Assembly (NCBI RefSeq): GCF_018294505.1
Contig: NC_057801.1
Span: 435,652,201-435,716,200 of the forward strand
DNA length: 64,000 nucleotides
Origin: Triticum aestivum
Lineage: Eukaryota > Streptophyta > Magnoliopsida > Poales > Poaceae
Direction of reading: 5' to 3'
The notes beneath the pieces were generated by a model. It worked only from the letters and a program-made list of their open reading frames with translations. It did no database searches and was not told the origin of the DNA. The translations under genes and the position numbers were made by a program. Positions 10,128 through 23,020 of this stretch are shown here, piece by piece. How positions within the stretch are numbered: the first letter of the stretch is position 1; each line of letters opens with the position of its first letter.

Positions 10128-11883
10128 TGTTGGAAATATGCCCTATAGGTAATAATAAATTGGTTATTATTATTATATTTCCTTATTCATGATAATCGTT
10201 TATTATCATGCTATAATTGTATTGATAGGAAACTCAGATACATGTGTGGGTACATAGACAACACCATGTCCCTAGTAAGCCTCTAGTTGACTAGCTCGTT
10301 GATCAACAGATGGTTACGGTTTCCTGACCATGGACATTGGATGTCGTTGATAACAGGATCACATCATTAGGAGAATGATGTGATGGACAAGACCCAATCC
10401 TGAGCCTAGCACAAAGATCGTAGTTCGTATGCTAAAGCTTTTCTAATGTCAAGTATCATTTCCTTAGACCATGAGATTGTGCAACTCCCGGATACTGTAA
10501 GAATGCTTTGGGTGTACCAAACGTCACGACGTAACTGGGTGGCTATAAAGGTGCACTACAGGTATCTCCGAAAGTGTCTGTTGGGTTGGCACGAATCGAG
10601 ACTGGGATTTGTCACTCCGGTTAACGGAGAGGTATCTCTGGGCCCACTCGGTAGGACATCATCATAATGTGCACAATGTGACCAAGGGGTTGATCACGGG
10701 ATGATGTGTTACGGAACGAGTAAAGAGACTTGCCGGTAACGAGATTGAACAAGGTATCGGCATACCGACGATCGAATCTCGGGCAAGTACAATACCGCTA
10801 GACAAAGGGAATTGTATACGGGATCGATTCAGTCCTTGACATCATGGTTCATCCGATGAGATCATTGTGGAATATTTGGGAGCCAACATGGGTAGCCAGA
10901 TCCCGCTGTTCGTTATTGACCGGAGAACGTCTCAGTCATGTCTGCATGGTTCCCGAACCCGTAGGGTCTACACACTTAAGGTTCGATGACGCTAGGGTTA
11001 TAAAGGAAGTTTGTATGTGGTTACCGAATGTTGTTCGGAGTCCCGGATGAGATCCCGGACGTCACGAGGAGTTCCGGAATGGTCCGGAGGTAAAGATTTA
11101 TATATGGGAAGTCCTGTTTTGGTCACCGGAAAAGTTTCGGGTTTTATCGGTAACGTACCGGGACCACCGGGAGGGTCCTGGGGGTCCACCAAGTGGGGCC
11201 ACCGGCCCCGGAGGGCTGCATGGGCCAAGTGTGGGAGGGGACCAGCCCCAGGTGGGCTGGTGCGCCCCCCCACAAGGGCCCTAGGCGCCTAGGGTTTGGG
11301 GAGGGGGCGCCCCACCTTGCTTGGGGGGCAAGTTTCCCCCTCTCCACCCCTTGGCCGCCCTCCTAGATGGGATCTAGGGCTGGCCGCCGCCCCCTAGGGG
11401 TGGAAACCTAGGTGGGGGTGCAGCCCCCTCTCCCCTATATATAGTGGAGGCATAGGAGCAGCCCAATACATGAGTTTCTTCTCCTGTTGGCGCAGCCCTA
11501 CCTCTCTTTCTCCTCATATCTTGCGGTGCTTGGCGAAGCCCTGCTGGACTACCACGCTCCTCCATCACCACCACGCTGTTGTGCTGCTGCTGGATGGAGT
11601 CTTCCTCAACCTCTCCCTCTCACCTTGCTAGATCAAGGCATGGGAGACGTCACCGGGCTGTACGTGTGTTGAACGCGGAGGTGCCGTCCGTTCGGCACTA
11701 GGATCTCCGGTGATTTGGATCACGACGAGTATGACTCCTTCAACCCCGTTCTCTTGAACGCTTCCGCTTAGCGATCTACAAGGGTATGTAGATGCACTCT
11801 CCTTCCCCTCGTTGTTGGTTTCTCCATAGATAGATCTTGGTGACACGTAGGAAAATTTTGAATTTCTGCTACGTTCCCCAACA
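10128..11883 (+). repeat. 3' LTR of Copia element E
   Basis: This is 1756 bp, starts TGTTGGAAATATGCCC and ends CCCCAACA, and is collinear with 3268-5023. It is followed by the target duplication AACAA and then by the resumed LTR of element F (AGTGTCCCTAG...). Confidence 0.92.
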
Positions 11884-11888
11884 AACAA

Positions 11889-13485
11889 AGTGTCCCTAGT
11901 ATGCCTCTACTTGACTATCTCGTTATCAAAGATGGTTATGTTTCCTAACCATAGACATGTGTTGTCATTTGATGAATGGGATCACATCACTAGTGAATGA
12001 TGTGCTGGACAAGACCCATCCGTTAGCTTAGCATCATGATCGTTAAGTTTTATTGATATTGCTTCTTCATGACTTATACATGTTCCTCTGACTATGAGAT
12101 TATGCAACTCCCGAATACTGGAGGAACACCTTGTGTGCTATCAAACATCACAACGTAACTGAGTGATTATAAAGATGCTCTACAAGTGTCTCCGAAGGTG
12201 TTTGTTGGGTTGGCATAGATCAAGAATAGGATTTGTCACTTCGTGTATCGGAGATGTATCTTTGGGCCCTATCGGTAATGCTCACCACTATAAGCCTTGA
12301 AAGAAATGTGACTAAAGAGATAGTTATGGGATGATGCATTACGGAACGAGTAAAGAGACTTGCCGGTAATGAGATTGAACTACGTATGATGATACCGACG
12401 ATCGAATCTCGGGCAAGTAACATATCGATGACAAAGGGAACAACGCATGTTGTTGTGCGGTTTGACCGATAAAGATCTTCGCAGAATATGTAGGATCCAA
12501 TATGAGCATCAGGTTCCGCTATTGGTTATTGATCGGAGATGTGTCTCGATCATATCTACATAGTTCTCGAACCTGTAGGGTCCGCACGCTTAACGTTTGA
12601 TGACGATTTGTATTATGAGTTATGTGTTTTGGTGACCGAAGTTTGTTCGGAGTCCCGGATGAGATCACGGACGTGCGAGGAGTCTCGAAATGGTCAAGAG
12701 GTAAAGATTGATATATTGTAAGGTTATGTTCGGACACCAGAATAGTTTTGGAGAGGTTCGGGCATTTTTGGAGTACCAGGAGGTTACTGGAACCCCCCGG
12801 GAAAGTTAATGGGCCTACATGGGCCTTAGTGGAGAGAGGAGGCAGTGGCCAGGAGGTGGCGCCCCCCCAAGCCCAATCCGAATTGGACAAGGGGTGGGGT
12901 GCAGCCCCCCTTTTTCCTTCTCCCTCTCCACTTCTTTCCCCCTTTCCCACTCCAGAAAAGGAAGGGGGAATCCTACTAGGACTGGGAGTCCTTGTAGGAC
13001 TCCCCACACTTGGCGCGCCCCTTGGCCGGCCGCCTCCTCCCCTCCTCCTTTATATACGGGTGCAGGGGGCACCCCAAAGACACATCAATTGTTCTCTTTG
13101 CCGTGTGCGGTGCCCCCCTCCACAGTTTACTCCTCTGATCATAGCGTTGTAGTGGTTAGGCGAAGCCCTGCGCGGATCACATCATCAACACCGTCACCAT
13201 GTCGTCGTGCTGATGAAACTCTCCCTCGACCCTCTACTGGATCAAGAGTTCGAGGGATGTCATCAAGCTGAACATGTGCTGAACACGGAGGTGTCATACG
13301 TTCGGTACTTGGATTGGTTGGATTGTGAAGACGTTCAACTACATCAACCGCGTTAACTAACGCTTCCGCTTTCGGTCTACGAGGGTATGTGGACACACTC
13401 TCCCCTCTCTTTGCTATGCATCTCCTAGATAGATCTTGCGTGATCGTAGGAAATTTTTTGAAACTGCATGCGACGTTCCCCAACA
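11889..13485 (+). repeat. Remainder of the 5' LTR of Copia element F
   Basis: It continues the LTR begun at 3133; together the two pieces make about 1732 bp. It ends GACGTTCCCCAACA followed by the leader of F. A TATA-like TTTATATAC lies at 13049-13057, after a C/T-rich stretch. The overlapping open frames at 12519-13271 are LTR shadows. Confidence 0.88.
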
Positions 13486-14693
13486 GTGGCATCGGATCCA
13501 GGTCTATGCGTAGATGATATGCACGAGTAGAACACAAAGAGTTGTGGGCGATAATAGTCATACTGCTTGCCACAAACGTCTTACTTTGATTCGGCGGTAT
13601 TGTTTGATGAAACGGCCCGGGCTGAAATTACATGACCGCGTTCATGAGACTGGTTCTACCGACGTGCTTTGCACACAGGTGGCTGGCGGGTGTCGGTTTC
13701 TCCAACTTTAGTTGAATCGAGTTTGACTACGACCGATCCTTGTTGAAGGTTAAAACAACACACTTGACAAAAAATCTTTGTGTTTTGATGCGTAGGTAAG
13801 AATGGTTCTTGCTAGAAGCCCGTAGCAGCCATGTAAAACTTGCAACAAAAAAGTAGAGGACATCTAACTTGTTTTTGCAGGGCTTGTTGTGATGTGATAT
13901 GGTCAAGACATGATGTGATATAAATTGTTATATGAGATTATCATGTTTTGTAACAAAGTTATCGGCAATTGGTAGGAGCCATATGGTTGTTGCTTTATTG
14001 TATGAAATATATCCGCCATGTAATTGCTTTACTTTATCACTAAGCGGTAGCGATACTCGTAGAGGCAATAGTTGGCGAGACGACAACAATGCTACGATGG
14101 AGATCAAGGTGTCAAGCCGGAGACAATGGAGATCATGACGGTGCTTTGGAGATGGAGATCAAAGGCACAAGATGATGATGATGACCATATCACATATTTT
14201 GATTACATGTGATGTTTATCTTTTATGCATCTTATTTTGCTTAGCACGGCGGTAACATTATAAGATGATCCCTCACTAAATTTCAAGATATAAGTGTTCT
14301 CCCTGAGTATGCACCGTTGCTATAGTTCGTCGTGCCGAGACACCACGTGATGATCGAGTGTGATAAGCTCTACATTCACATACAATGGGTGCAAGCCAAT
14401 TTTCCACGTGCAGAATACTTGGGTTAAACTTGACGAGCCTAGCATATCTAGATATGGTCTCAGAACACTGAGACCGAAAGGTCAAACGTGAATCATATAG
14501 TAGATATGATCAACATAGAGATGTTCACCATTGAAAACTACTCCATCTCACGTGATGGTCGGACATGGTTTAGCTGATATGGATCACGTGATCATTTAGA
14601 TAACTAGAGGGATGTCTATCTAAGTGGGAGTTCTTTAGTAATATGACTAATTGAACTTTAATTTATCATGAACTTAGTCCTGATAGTTTTTTG
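13486..14693 (+). other. Leader of Copia element F with degenerate primer-binding site
   Basis: GTGGCATCGGATCCAGG follows the LTR. The 1.2-kb leader is collinear with that of element E and, in reverse, with that of element D around the CACTA insertion point. No credible gene is present. Confidence 0.7.
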
Positions 14694-15204
14694 CATATCC
14701 AACGACCCGTGCTACCATTCCCTTGAATTATAATGCATTCCTAGAGAAAGCTAAGTTGAAAGATGATGGTAGCAACTACACGGACTGGGTCCGTAATTTG
14801 AGGATTATCATCATTGCTGCACACAAGAATTATGTCCTTGAAGCACCGATAGGTGTACCACCTGCCCCAGCAACTACAGACATTGTGAATGGCTGGTAGT
14901 CGTGTGTTGATGACTACTCAATAGTTCAGTGTGCCATGCTTTACTGCTTAGAATCGGGACTTCAAAGACGTTTTGAACGACATGGAGCATATGAGATATT
15001 CCAAGAATTGAAGTTAATATTTCAAGCAAATGCCCGAGTTGAGAGATATGAAGTCTCAAATAAGTTCCTATAGCCGCAAGATGGAGGAGAATAGTTCTAT
15101 CAGTGAACACATACTCAGAATGTCTGGGTACCATACCCACATGACTCTGTTGGGAGTTAATCTTCCTGTTGATAGTTTCATTGACAGAGTTCTTCAATCA
15201 CTAC
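14694..15204 (+). pseudogene. Truncated, broken gag gene of Copia element F
   Basis: The frame reads well from FLEKAKLKDDGSNYTDWVRN through IIIAAHKNYVLEAPIGVPP, then meets an in-frame TAG at 14897-14899. It continues as SCVDDYSIVQCAMLYCLESG until an extra base near 15066 shifts the frame and exposes a further TAG at 15070-15072. The C-terminal part, up to LRMSG, is readable in a shifted frame (open frame 15030-15290). At 15204 the gene is cut by the insertion of element C. This is the best preserved capsid segment of this Copia type in the window. It served as the reference for calling gag in E and, on the minus strand, in D. Confidence 0.8.
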
Positions 15205-16455
15205 TGAAAGAACATGCGGTGCCCCCATGTTTGGTTTTGGTAATTAATGACAATATCTATGGACTAATGGTTGCCTTGAGTTATATTTGAAGGATTTGTC
15301 CATAGGTTTTTCTTGGAGTGCATTTGTTGGTTTCAAGGAGAGTTTGTGATGACCAAGGTGTTATTCAAGTATTATCTAAATATTGGTCATGTGAGAGCTG
15401 ATCAAGACTAAGTCAAAGAGTGAATCAAGTTGATCAACACACAAAGCATAGAATATTTACCGAGAGGGATCAAGTGATGCCATGGTATGGTAAGCATTGT
15501 CAATTATGCTTTGTGTACTAACCCATGGTCTTCGTGAGAGTTCTTTGTGGGGTTAGGTTGCAGTGTACATGTTCAAGTGATGCATCACAAAGACATCAAG
15601 TGCTTGAAGATTGTCGTCCATTGTGGTGACAATGGACTTGTGAACATGTGCCGAAGAGTGGCTCACGCATGGTGGAGTATGGGGGAAGAATCTACTAGTC
15701 TTCACCAAGCCAACGCAATCAAGAAAGGTTGTCCAACTTGAGGAAGTCAAGACCGTCTACATCTAGCTCAAGTGGACTTTGTGCAAGGCAAAGGTTTGGC
15801 CTTGATAGGTTCTCTATTTTACCGGTCTCATGGTGGTAGTTTGGATACCGGGTTATAGGATCGATTGCTGTACTATCAAGGGGGGCTCTCAAGTGAGAAG
15901 CTTGATCGTACCGTTCGTAGAGAGCTCAAATCATTGCATGATTGCATCATATTTCTTGGTTCTTGTTTGGTTTTATCCTTGTGAGATTTGGAGCTTATGG
16001 TCATCTTCTTGACAAGCTCGAGTTCATCGAAAACGGAGTTCACATGCTTCTTCTATTGTGTTTTCGGTGTTGGAGGTTTTACCGGTCTTATTCGTGGAAG
16101 GGTTCTCACCATTTTCTTACGGGCCTTTTCTAATTTCCTTCTTATTGTTATTTCAATAAAGATTGTGTTATCCCTTGTTGCTAGCTTTTCAACAAACATG
16201 GTTTCGTTGAATTTGGAGTCCGTTTGCAGAAGTTGTGTCAGTTTTGGTGTCCTTAAAAAGGTTGCAGCGGTACTACCGCTCATGGGAGCGGTACTACCGC
16301 TTGGAGGGGATGTAATTTTTTACTACCGCTATTGGGAGCGATACTACCACTTGGAGCGGTACTACCGCGGCTACTTCCATGGCTACTTCCGCTCCGGACC
16401 AAAAACTCATCATAAGTCCAGCGGTGGTAGGCACGGATGTATTTTTTTAGTACCG
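15205..16455 (+). repeat. First part of the 5' LTR of non-autonomous element C
   Basis: It begins TGAAAGAACATGCGG exactly where the Copia gag of F stops, after ACTAC (15200-15204), a candidate target site. The LTR runs to 16455, is interrupted by element B, and resumes at 24644, ending CTTTCA at 25686. The total is about 2.3 kb, long for an LTR. Its right part carries several palindromic copies of AGCGGTACTACCGCT (about 16268-16370). The short open frames inside show no domain. Confidence 0.72.
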
Positions 16456-18073
16456 TGATACGTCTCCAACGTATCTATAATTTATGAAGCATTCATGGTA
16501 TTATCCTATCTATTTTGAATGATTACGGGCTTTATTATACACTCTTATATTACTTTTGGGACTAACCTATTAACCGGAGGCCCAGCCCATATTGCTGTTT
16601 TATTGCCTGTTTCAGTATTTCGAAGAAAAGGAATATCAAACGTAGTCCAAACGGAATGAAACCTTCGGGAAACTTATTTTTGGAACGAACGTGACCCAGG
16701 AGACTTGGAGTGCAAGCCAGGGGATCATCGAGGAGGCCACAAGACAGGGGGCGCGTCCACCCCCTGGGCGCGCCCTACCCTCTCGTGGGCCCCTCGAGGC
16801 TCCTCCGACCGACTTCTTTCGCCTATATAAGCCTACGTACCCTAAAAACATCGACGGAGAAGATAGATCGGGAGTTCCGCTGCCGCAAGCCTCTGTAGCC
16901 ACCAAAAACCTCTCGGGAGCCCATTCTGGCACCCTACTGGAGGGGGAACCCATCACCGGTGGCCATCTTCATCATCCCGGCGCTATCCATGACGAGGAGG
17001 GAGTAGTTCACCCTCGGGGCCGAGGGTATGTACCAGTAGCTATGTGTTTGATCTCTCTCTCTCGTGTTCTCTCTATGGCACGATCTTTATGTATCGCAAG
17101 CTTTTCTATTATAGTTGGATCTTATGATGTTTCTCCCCCTCTACTCTCTTGTGATGAATTGAGTTTCCCTCTTGAAACTTATCTTATTGGATTGAGCCTT
17201 TATTTGAGAACACTTGATGTATGTCTTGCCGTGTTTATCTATGGTGATAATGGGATATCACGTGCCACTTGATGTATGTTTTGGTGACCAACTTGCGGGT
17301 TCCGCCCATAAACCTATGCATAGGGGTTGGCCCATGTTTTCTTGACTCTCCGGTAGAAACTTTGGGGCACTCTTTGAATTACTTTGTGTTGGTTGGATGA
17401 ATCTGAGATTGTGTGATGCATATCGTATAATCATGCCCACGGATACTTGAGGTGACAATGGAGTATCTAGGTGACATTAGGGTTTTGGTTGATTTGTGTC
17501 TTAAGGTGTTATTCTAGTACGAACTCTTGAATAGATTGATCCGAAAGAATAACTTTGAGGTGGTTTTGTACCCTACCATAATCTCTTCGTTTGTTCTCCG
17601 CTATTAGTGGCTTTGGAGTGACTCTTTGTTGCATGTTGAGGGATTGTTATATGATCTATCTATGTTATTATTGTTGAGAGAACTTGCACTAGTGAAAGTA
17701 TGAACCCTAGGCCTTGTTTTCTATCATTGCAATACTGTTTACGCTCACTTTTATCATTAGTTACCTTGCTGTTTTTATATTTTCAGATTACAAATACCTA
17801 TATCTACCATCCATATTGCACTTGTATCACCATCTCTTTGCCGAACTAGTGCACCTATACAATTTACCATTGTATTGGGTGTGTTGGCGACACAAGAGAC
17901 TCTTTGTTATTTGGTTGTAGGGTTGTTTGAGAGAGACCATCTTCATCCTATGCCTCCCACGGATTGATAAACCTTAGGTCATTCACTTGAGGGAAATTTG
18001 CTACTGTCCTACAAACCTGTGCACTTGCAGGCCCAACAACGTCTACAAGAAGAAGGTTGCGTAGTAGACATCA
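16456..18073 (+). repeat. 5' LTR of element B
   Basis: This is 1618 bp, collinear with the 3' LTR at 23021-24638 and with the LTR of element A. A TATATAAG box is at 16824-16831. Differences from the 3' LTR are scattered substitutions plus a 12-bp deletion in the 3' copy near 23207. The insertion is therefore not very recent. Confidence 0.92.
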
Positions 18074-18083
18074 AGCTCTTTTC

Positions 18084-18163
18084 TGGCGCCGTTGCCGGGG
18101 AGGCTAGGTAAGCGGCTCCCACACCCCGTCAACTAAGCTCTTTTCTGGCGCTGTTGCCGGGGA
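18084..18163 (+). other. Duplicated primer-binding site of element B (tRNA-Asp type)
   Basis: TGGCGCCGTTGCCGGGGA (18084-18101) is the exact complement of the last 18 nucleotides of plant tRNA-Asp, including the CCA tail. A second copy with one mismatch, TGGCGCTGTTGCCGGGGA, lies at 18146-18163. Each copy is preceded by AAGCTCTTTTC, so the duplicated unit is about 62 bp. The same duplication is present in element A (1696-1775). It is therefore a fixed feature of this lineage and not a private accident. Confidence 0.85.
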
Positions 18164-18259
18164 GGTGAGTGCTTGAAGATATATCTTTGGATCTTGCAAT
18201 CGAATCTTTTTGTTTCTTGTTTTATCACTAGTTTAGTTTATAAAAGAAAAACTACAAAA

Positions 18260-19994
18260 ATGGAGTTAAGCTTGTCTCATACGCTTCATATTTTTAATAT
18301 TTTTCGTGAGTATGATGGAAAGGAAAATTGTGCTCAAGTGCTAGAAGAAGAATGCATTAAAATGCTTGGTACTAAATCTTTCAATGATGAGCATGATTGC
18401 AATGTTGTTAGTATAAACTCTTTGAATATCCATAGTACTAATGATGATTGCACTAGTTATGATGAAAATGGCTCTTATAAGCATGTTGATTTTTGTGGAG
18501 TAGATTGGGTTTGCAAGTACACGCCAAATAGGGAAGATAGATATTGCAAGAGGCACAAGCATTTAGAAACTAAATGGTTGCAAGAAAGGCTAAATGTGAG
18601 TGCTGAAAATTTAAATTTCCTTTGCCGTACTTGTGAACTTTGCAATGAACGTGGTCATTTACATCTCCTATGCAAATTGTTTCATGATCGAATCGTGTCC
18701 AAAAATTTTGATGATTTGATCTCCCTTTCTCATTACAATGAACTTAGTTTTCTTTTAGGTTATGAAGAATTGAAACGTTTAATTAAGGACCTTCTAGAAT
18801 TTGCCCATAAGAAATTCCTTGATATTAATCTAGAGAAGATTTATTTGTATTGTGCGGTGAATTGCATTGAAAATCCTTATATTGCCAATTACCTAAAGAA
18901 AAGAAAGCAAATAGAAGATTATGAGAATAATAATGAAAGGGAAGAGACTTCCCAATATCCTCCTATTATTTCTTATGAATCAGGTAACAAGGAGGAGCTT
19001 TCTATTCAACCAATCTCGTCAATAAGGAGCTCAAAGAGGAAGGTTGAACCCACACATAATATGAAGAAGAAAAAGAAAAGAAGGAGCAACAAAGGTAAAA
19101 AGGTATCCCCCAAATGATATTGCTCATACTAATCATGGTGATGATGATAATTGCTATACTATTGGTGCTATCCATATTTTTAATGATGAGAGTGATTATG
19201 CTTATGATATGAAAGGGCCCGAGCTTGGGGAAGCTATGTTTGATTAAGATGATATTCTTAGCATCCCAAGTTTTGATATGCAAAGTTGTTATGATGAAAG
19301 CATGCCTCCTATTTATGATGATTATATTGAAGAAAGTGGGTTTGGAAGAGTTTCAACTTTAGGAAGTAGTGATCCCACTATTTTGGAGGATGTTGAATCT
19401 TATTGTGATGAATATGAAAGTGGATTTGGAAGAGTGTCAACTTTATTTACTGATGATTCCACTATTTCGGAAGAGGTTCCAATTGATTATGAGAACAAAG
19501 TTGCTATCTATGATGATTATTGTGATGACTTGTATGCTATTAGGAATAATGATAACCATGAAACTTGTCATCATGATTTTAGTTTTCAATTGGATTATGC
19601 CTCATGTGACAATTATTTTGTTGAGTTTGCTCCCACTACTATTCATGAGAAGAATTTTGCTTATGTGGAGAGTAGTAAATTTTCTATGCTTGTAGATCAT
19701 GAAAAGAATGCTTTAGGTGCTGGTTATATTGTTGAATTCATTCATGATGCTACTGAAAATCATTATGGGGGAGGAACATATGCTTGTAGGAATTGCAATA
19801 ATATCAAGTTTCCTCTCTATGTGTTGAAAATCTTGAAGCTATGCTTGTTTTGCCTTCCTATGATAGTTGATTATTGTTCCCATAAGTTGTTTGCTCACAA
19901 AACCCCTATGAATAGGAAGTGGGTTAGGCTTAAATTTGCTAGTCATATGCTTCATGATGCTCCCCTTATGTTTCCATTCTTATCTTTTAGGTGA
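18260..19994 (+). pseudogene. Broken gag-position gene of element B, function unknown
   Basis: One long reading frame starts at the ATG at 18260 (MELSLSHTLHIFNIFREYDG), 97 bases after the second primer site. It is open for 285 codons to a TGA at 19115-19117. That stop results from an extra A: in the next frame the protein continues (NDIAHTNHGDDDN...) to a TAA at 19245-19247. From there it reads on through MQSCYDESMPPIYDDYIEES to the natural-looking stop at 19994. Intact, the product would be roughly 575 residues. It has a Cys/His-rich segment (CRTCELCNERGHLHLLCKLF near residues 130-150), a lysine/arginine-rich tract around residue 275 and a strongly acidic, Asp/Tyr-rich C-terminal half with short repeats of ESGFGRVSTL. 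It is not a recognisable gag, protease or polymerase. The position suggests a structural protein of a non-autonomous family. It is a pseudogene in this copy. Confidence 0.75.
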
Positions 19995-22900
19995 GCATCA
20001 TTGTCATCATCATGCCTAGCTAGAAAGGCATTAAAGAAAAGCGCTTGTTGGGAGACAACCCAATATTTATCCTTACTATTTTTGTCTGTCCACATGATTA
20101 TGCTACTGTAGTAATCATATTTTATAGCTTTTGTTTCAATAAAGTGCCAAGTAAGACCTTTAGGATAGCTTACGGTGATAGTTGTGTTGATCTTGCTGAA
20201 AATCAGAAACTTTTGCACCCAGTAAATTAGTTTTGTTAATTCACAGAAATGTGCTCTTGATCTGATTCTTTTTTCTCTGGATTGGTACACGAATTGCTTA
20301 GGACTTCCTAATTTGGTAGGATGTTTGGAGTTCCAGAAGTACACGTTTGATACAGATTACTACAGACTGTTCTTTTTTTGATAGATTCTGTTTTCTATGT
20401 GTTGATTGATTATTTTGATGAATCTATGGCTAGTATGAAGTGGTATGAACCATAGATAAGTTGGAATACAGTAGATATTACACCAATATGAATTTAGAAT
20501 GAGTTCATTACAGTACCTAAGTGGTGGTTTTATTTTCTTATACTAACGGAGCTTACGAGTTTTCTGTTGAGTTTTGTGTTGTGAAGTTTTCAAGTTTTGG
20601 GTAAAGATTCGATGGACTATGGAATTAGGAGTTGCAAGAGACTAAGCTTGGGGATGCCCAAGGCACCCGAAGATAATATTCAAGGACAACCAAGAGCCTA
20701 AGCTTGGGGATGCCCCGGATGGCATTCCCTCTTTCGTCTTCGTTCTTCGGTAACTTTACTTGGAGCTATATTTTTATTCACCACATGATATGTGTTTTGC
20801 TTGGAGCGTCATTTTCTTTTGTTAGTATTTTCTTTCTGTTATTTAGAATAATTTTTTGCATCTTTAGTTTCAATAAAAATGTCAAGGATGGCCTTTACCA
20901 TGCTTATTTTGCTAGTATACATGTTGCTGTTTGAAAACAGAAAGTTTACCGCTGTTGCAAAAATTCCCTAGAAAAGTCAGAGAATGGTATAATGTTGAAA
21001 CGTTTTGCATAATAAGATCTGATGAATTTACTATAGTGGGAATTTTCTTTCATAATTTTTGGAGTTAGGTAAGTATTGATACTCTTGTGTTCTTTACGGA
21101 CTGTACTGTTTTGAAAGATTGCTGTTATGGTTGCATTGTTTGCATATGTTTGGTTGTTTAATGATTATATTTGAGGATAGGAGTGTTAAATATGCAGAGA
21201 CATTTAGTATGCAATGTTGAATAATAATTTTAGTGATTTGTTACAGTAGAAAATGATAAAGTTTTGCATTGGTTTATACTAACCTATCTCACGAGTTCTT
21301 GTTGAGTTTGGTGTGGATGAAGCTTCTGAGAAATAGAGAAACCATGATACGAGAGGAATTAAGGAGACACAAAAGTTCAAGCTTGGGGATGCCCAAGGCA
21401 CCCCAAGATAACATTCCAAGAAGTCTCAAGCATCTAAGCTTGGGAATGCCCCGGTAGGCATCCAACCTTTCTTCAACAATTTTCGGTTAGTATCGGTTGA
21501 GCCTAAGTTTTTGCTTCTTCACATGAGTTGTGCTATCCTTGCAGTGTAATTTTATTTTGTTTTGGTTGCTGTTTGAATACAATACCAAGATTTAAAATTC
21601 TTAAATGAGAGAGAGAGTCTTCGTATAGTTACATAATTATTTAGCTACTCATTGATCTTCACTTATATCTTTTTGGAGTAGTTTGTCATTTACTCGTGTG
21701 CTTCACTTATATCTTATGAGTAAATTGTTGAATGAGTTGATTGTCATAAATCTGAAATTATGTATGTTTCATTTGCTTATCCCATGGGGAGTAATGACTT
21801 CACATCTAAGAAGTAGAGGTTGTAAATTTATTGAAGCTTAGCAAGCATTGTATTGGTCATTTGAACAATTAATGAAAGAATATTGAAGGAAGAGAGATTC
21901 CATATGTAAATATACTACCCTAGACATCTTTTATAATTGGGAGCACTCATTAAGTATGACATGCTAAAGAGTTGGTGTTGGACAAGGAAGACAATGTAAT
22001 GGGTTATGTTTTCCGACATCTCAGTTAAAGTATATTGTCATGGATCATTCAAACATGTTGAGCTTGCCATTCCCCCTCATGCTAGCCAAATTCCTTGCAC
22101 CAAGTAGAGATACTACTTGTGCTTCCAGATATCCTTAAACCCAGTTTTGCCATGAGAGTCCACTATACCTACCTATGGATTGAGTAAGATCCTTCAAGTA
22201 AGTTGTCATCAGTGCAAGCAATAAAAATTTCTTTCTAAATATGTATGATCTTTTGGTGTGAAGAAAATAGCTTTATACGATCTTGTTATGGAAGCAATAA
22301 AAGCGACGAACTGTATAATAAAGGTCCATATACAAGTGGCAATACAAAGTGACGTTCATTCGCATTAAGATTTTGTGCATCCAACCCTAAAAGCGCATGA
22401 CAACCTCTGCTTCCCTCTGCGAAGGGCCTATCTTTTACTTTATGCAAGAGTCAAGGTGATCTTCACCTTTCCCTTTTTCATTTTATCCTTTGGCAAGCAC
22501 CTCGTGTTGGGAAGATCCTGATATATATATCCAATTGGATGTGAGTTAGTATGAACTATTATTGTTGACATCACCCAAAGGTGAATACGTTGGGAGGCAA
22601 CACTATAAGCCCCTACCTTTCTCAGTGTACGATTAAAACTCCATAACCACTAGTATTGCGTGAGTGTTAGCAATTGTAGAAGACTATATGATAGTTGAGT
22701 ATGCGGAGTTTGGTAAATTAAAGCTCTGACATAGACCCTTCCTAAAAATAAGATGAATTGCAATTGTTTGATGATTAAGAATGAAGTTTGCTAGTTTTTA
22801 AGAAAGTTTATGGTCTATGCTTTAACATGTGAATTGTTTGTTACTTGTTCGTGAGAAGTTTCATGAGATGAACTACTGTTATGACATATAATCATGCTAG

Positions 22901-23020
22901 AAAAGGTGATTGAAATTATCATTGATCAAACTTGTGCACCTGCTAGATTTCACACTTCATAAATTCTTTCTTTTATCAATTACCTACTCGAGGACGAGTA
23001 GGAATTAAGCTTGGGGATGC
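19995..23020 (+). other. Long non-coding 3' region of element B with repeated polypurine-like motifs
   Basis: About 3 kb has no credible gene. The motif AAGCTTGGGGATGC, the polypurine tract at the true 3' end (23007-23020), also occurs near 20644, 20702 and 21380, and with one change near 21436. The internal copies come in pairs inside two related modules (about 20530-20760 and 21265-21490). Both modules contain the phrase GGGGATGCCCAAGGCACC and, about 55 bases on, GATGCCCCGG. This looks like tandem duplication of the 3' untranslated region. Confidence 0.7.

Larger units (their letters stand above)
3268..11883 (+). mobile_element. Complete Copia LTR retrotransposon E (BARE1/WIS/Angela group)
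   Basis: This is an 8616-bp element with two LTRs of equal length (1756 bp each), TG...CA ends and a 5-base target duplication AACAA (3263-3267 and 11884-11888). The order inside is leader, gag, protease, integrase, reverse transcriptase, RNase H, then a polypurine tract before the 3' LTR. That domain order defines the Copia superfamily. All coding parts are broken by stops and frameshifts, so the copy is dead, although its ends are complete. It lies inside the 5' LTR of element F. Confidence 0.93.

Noticed and set aside
12519..13573. Overlapping frames of 130-160 residues on both strands
   Set aside because: They are inside the LTR of element F, have proline/serine low-complexity products and no domain.
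16268..16370. Palindromic repeats considered as a CRISPR-like array
   Set aside because: Spacing is irregular, there are no unique spacers of constant length, and the context is a plant LTR.
18084..18101. Possible tRNA-Asp gene
   Set aside because: Only the 18 bases complementary to the tRNA 3' end are present, directly behind an LTR; no tRNA body can fold here.
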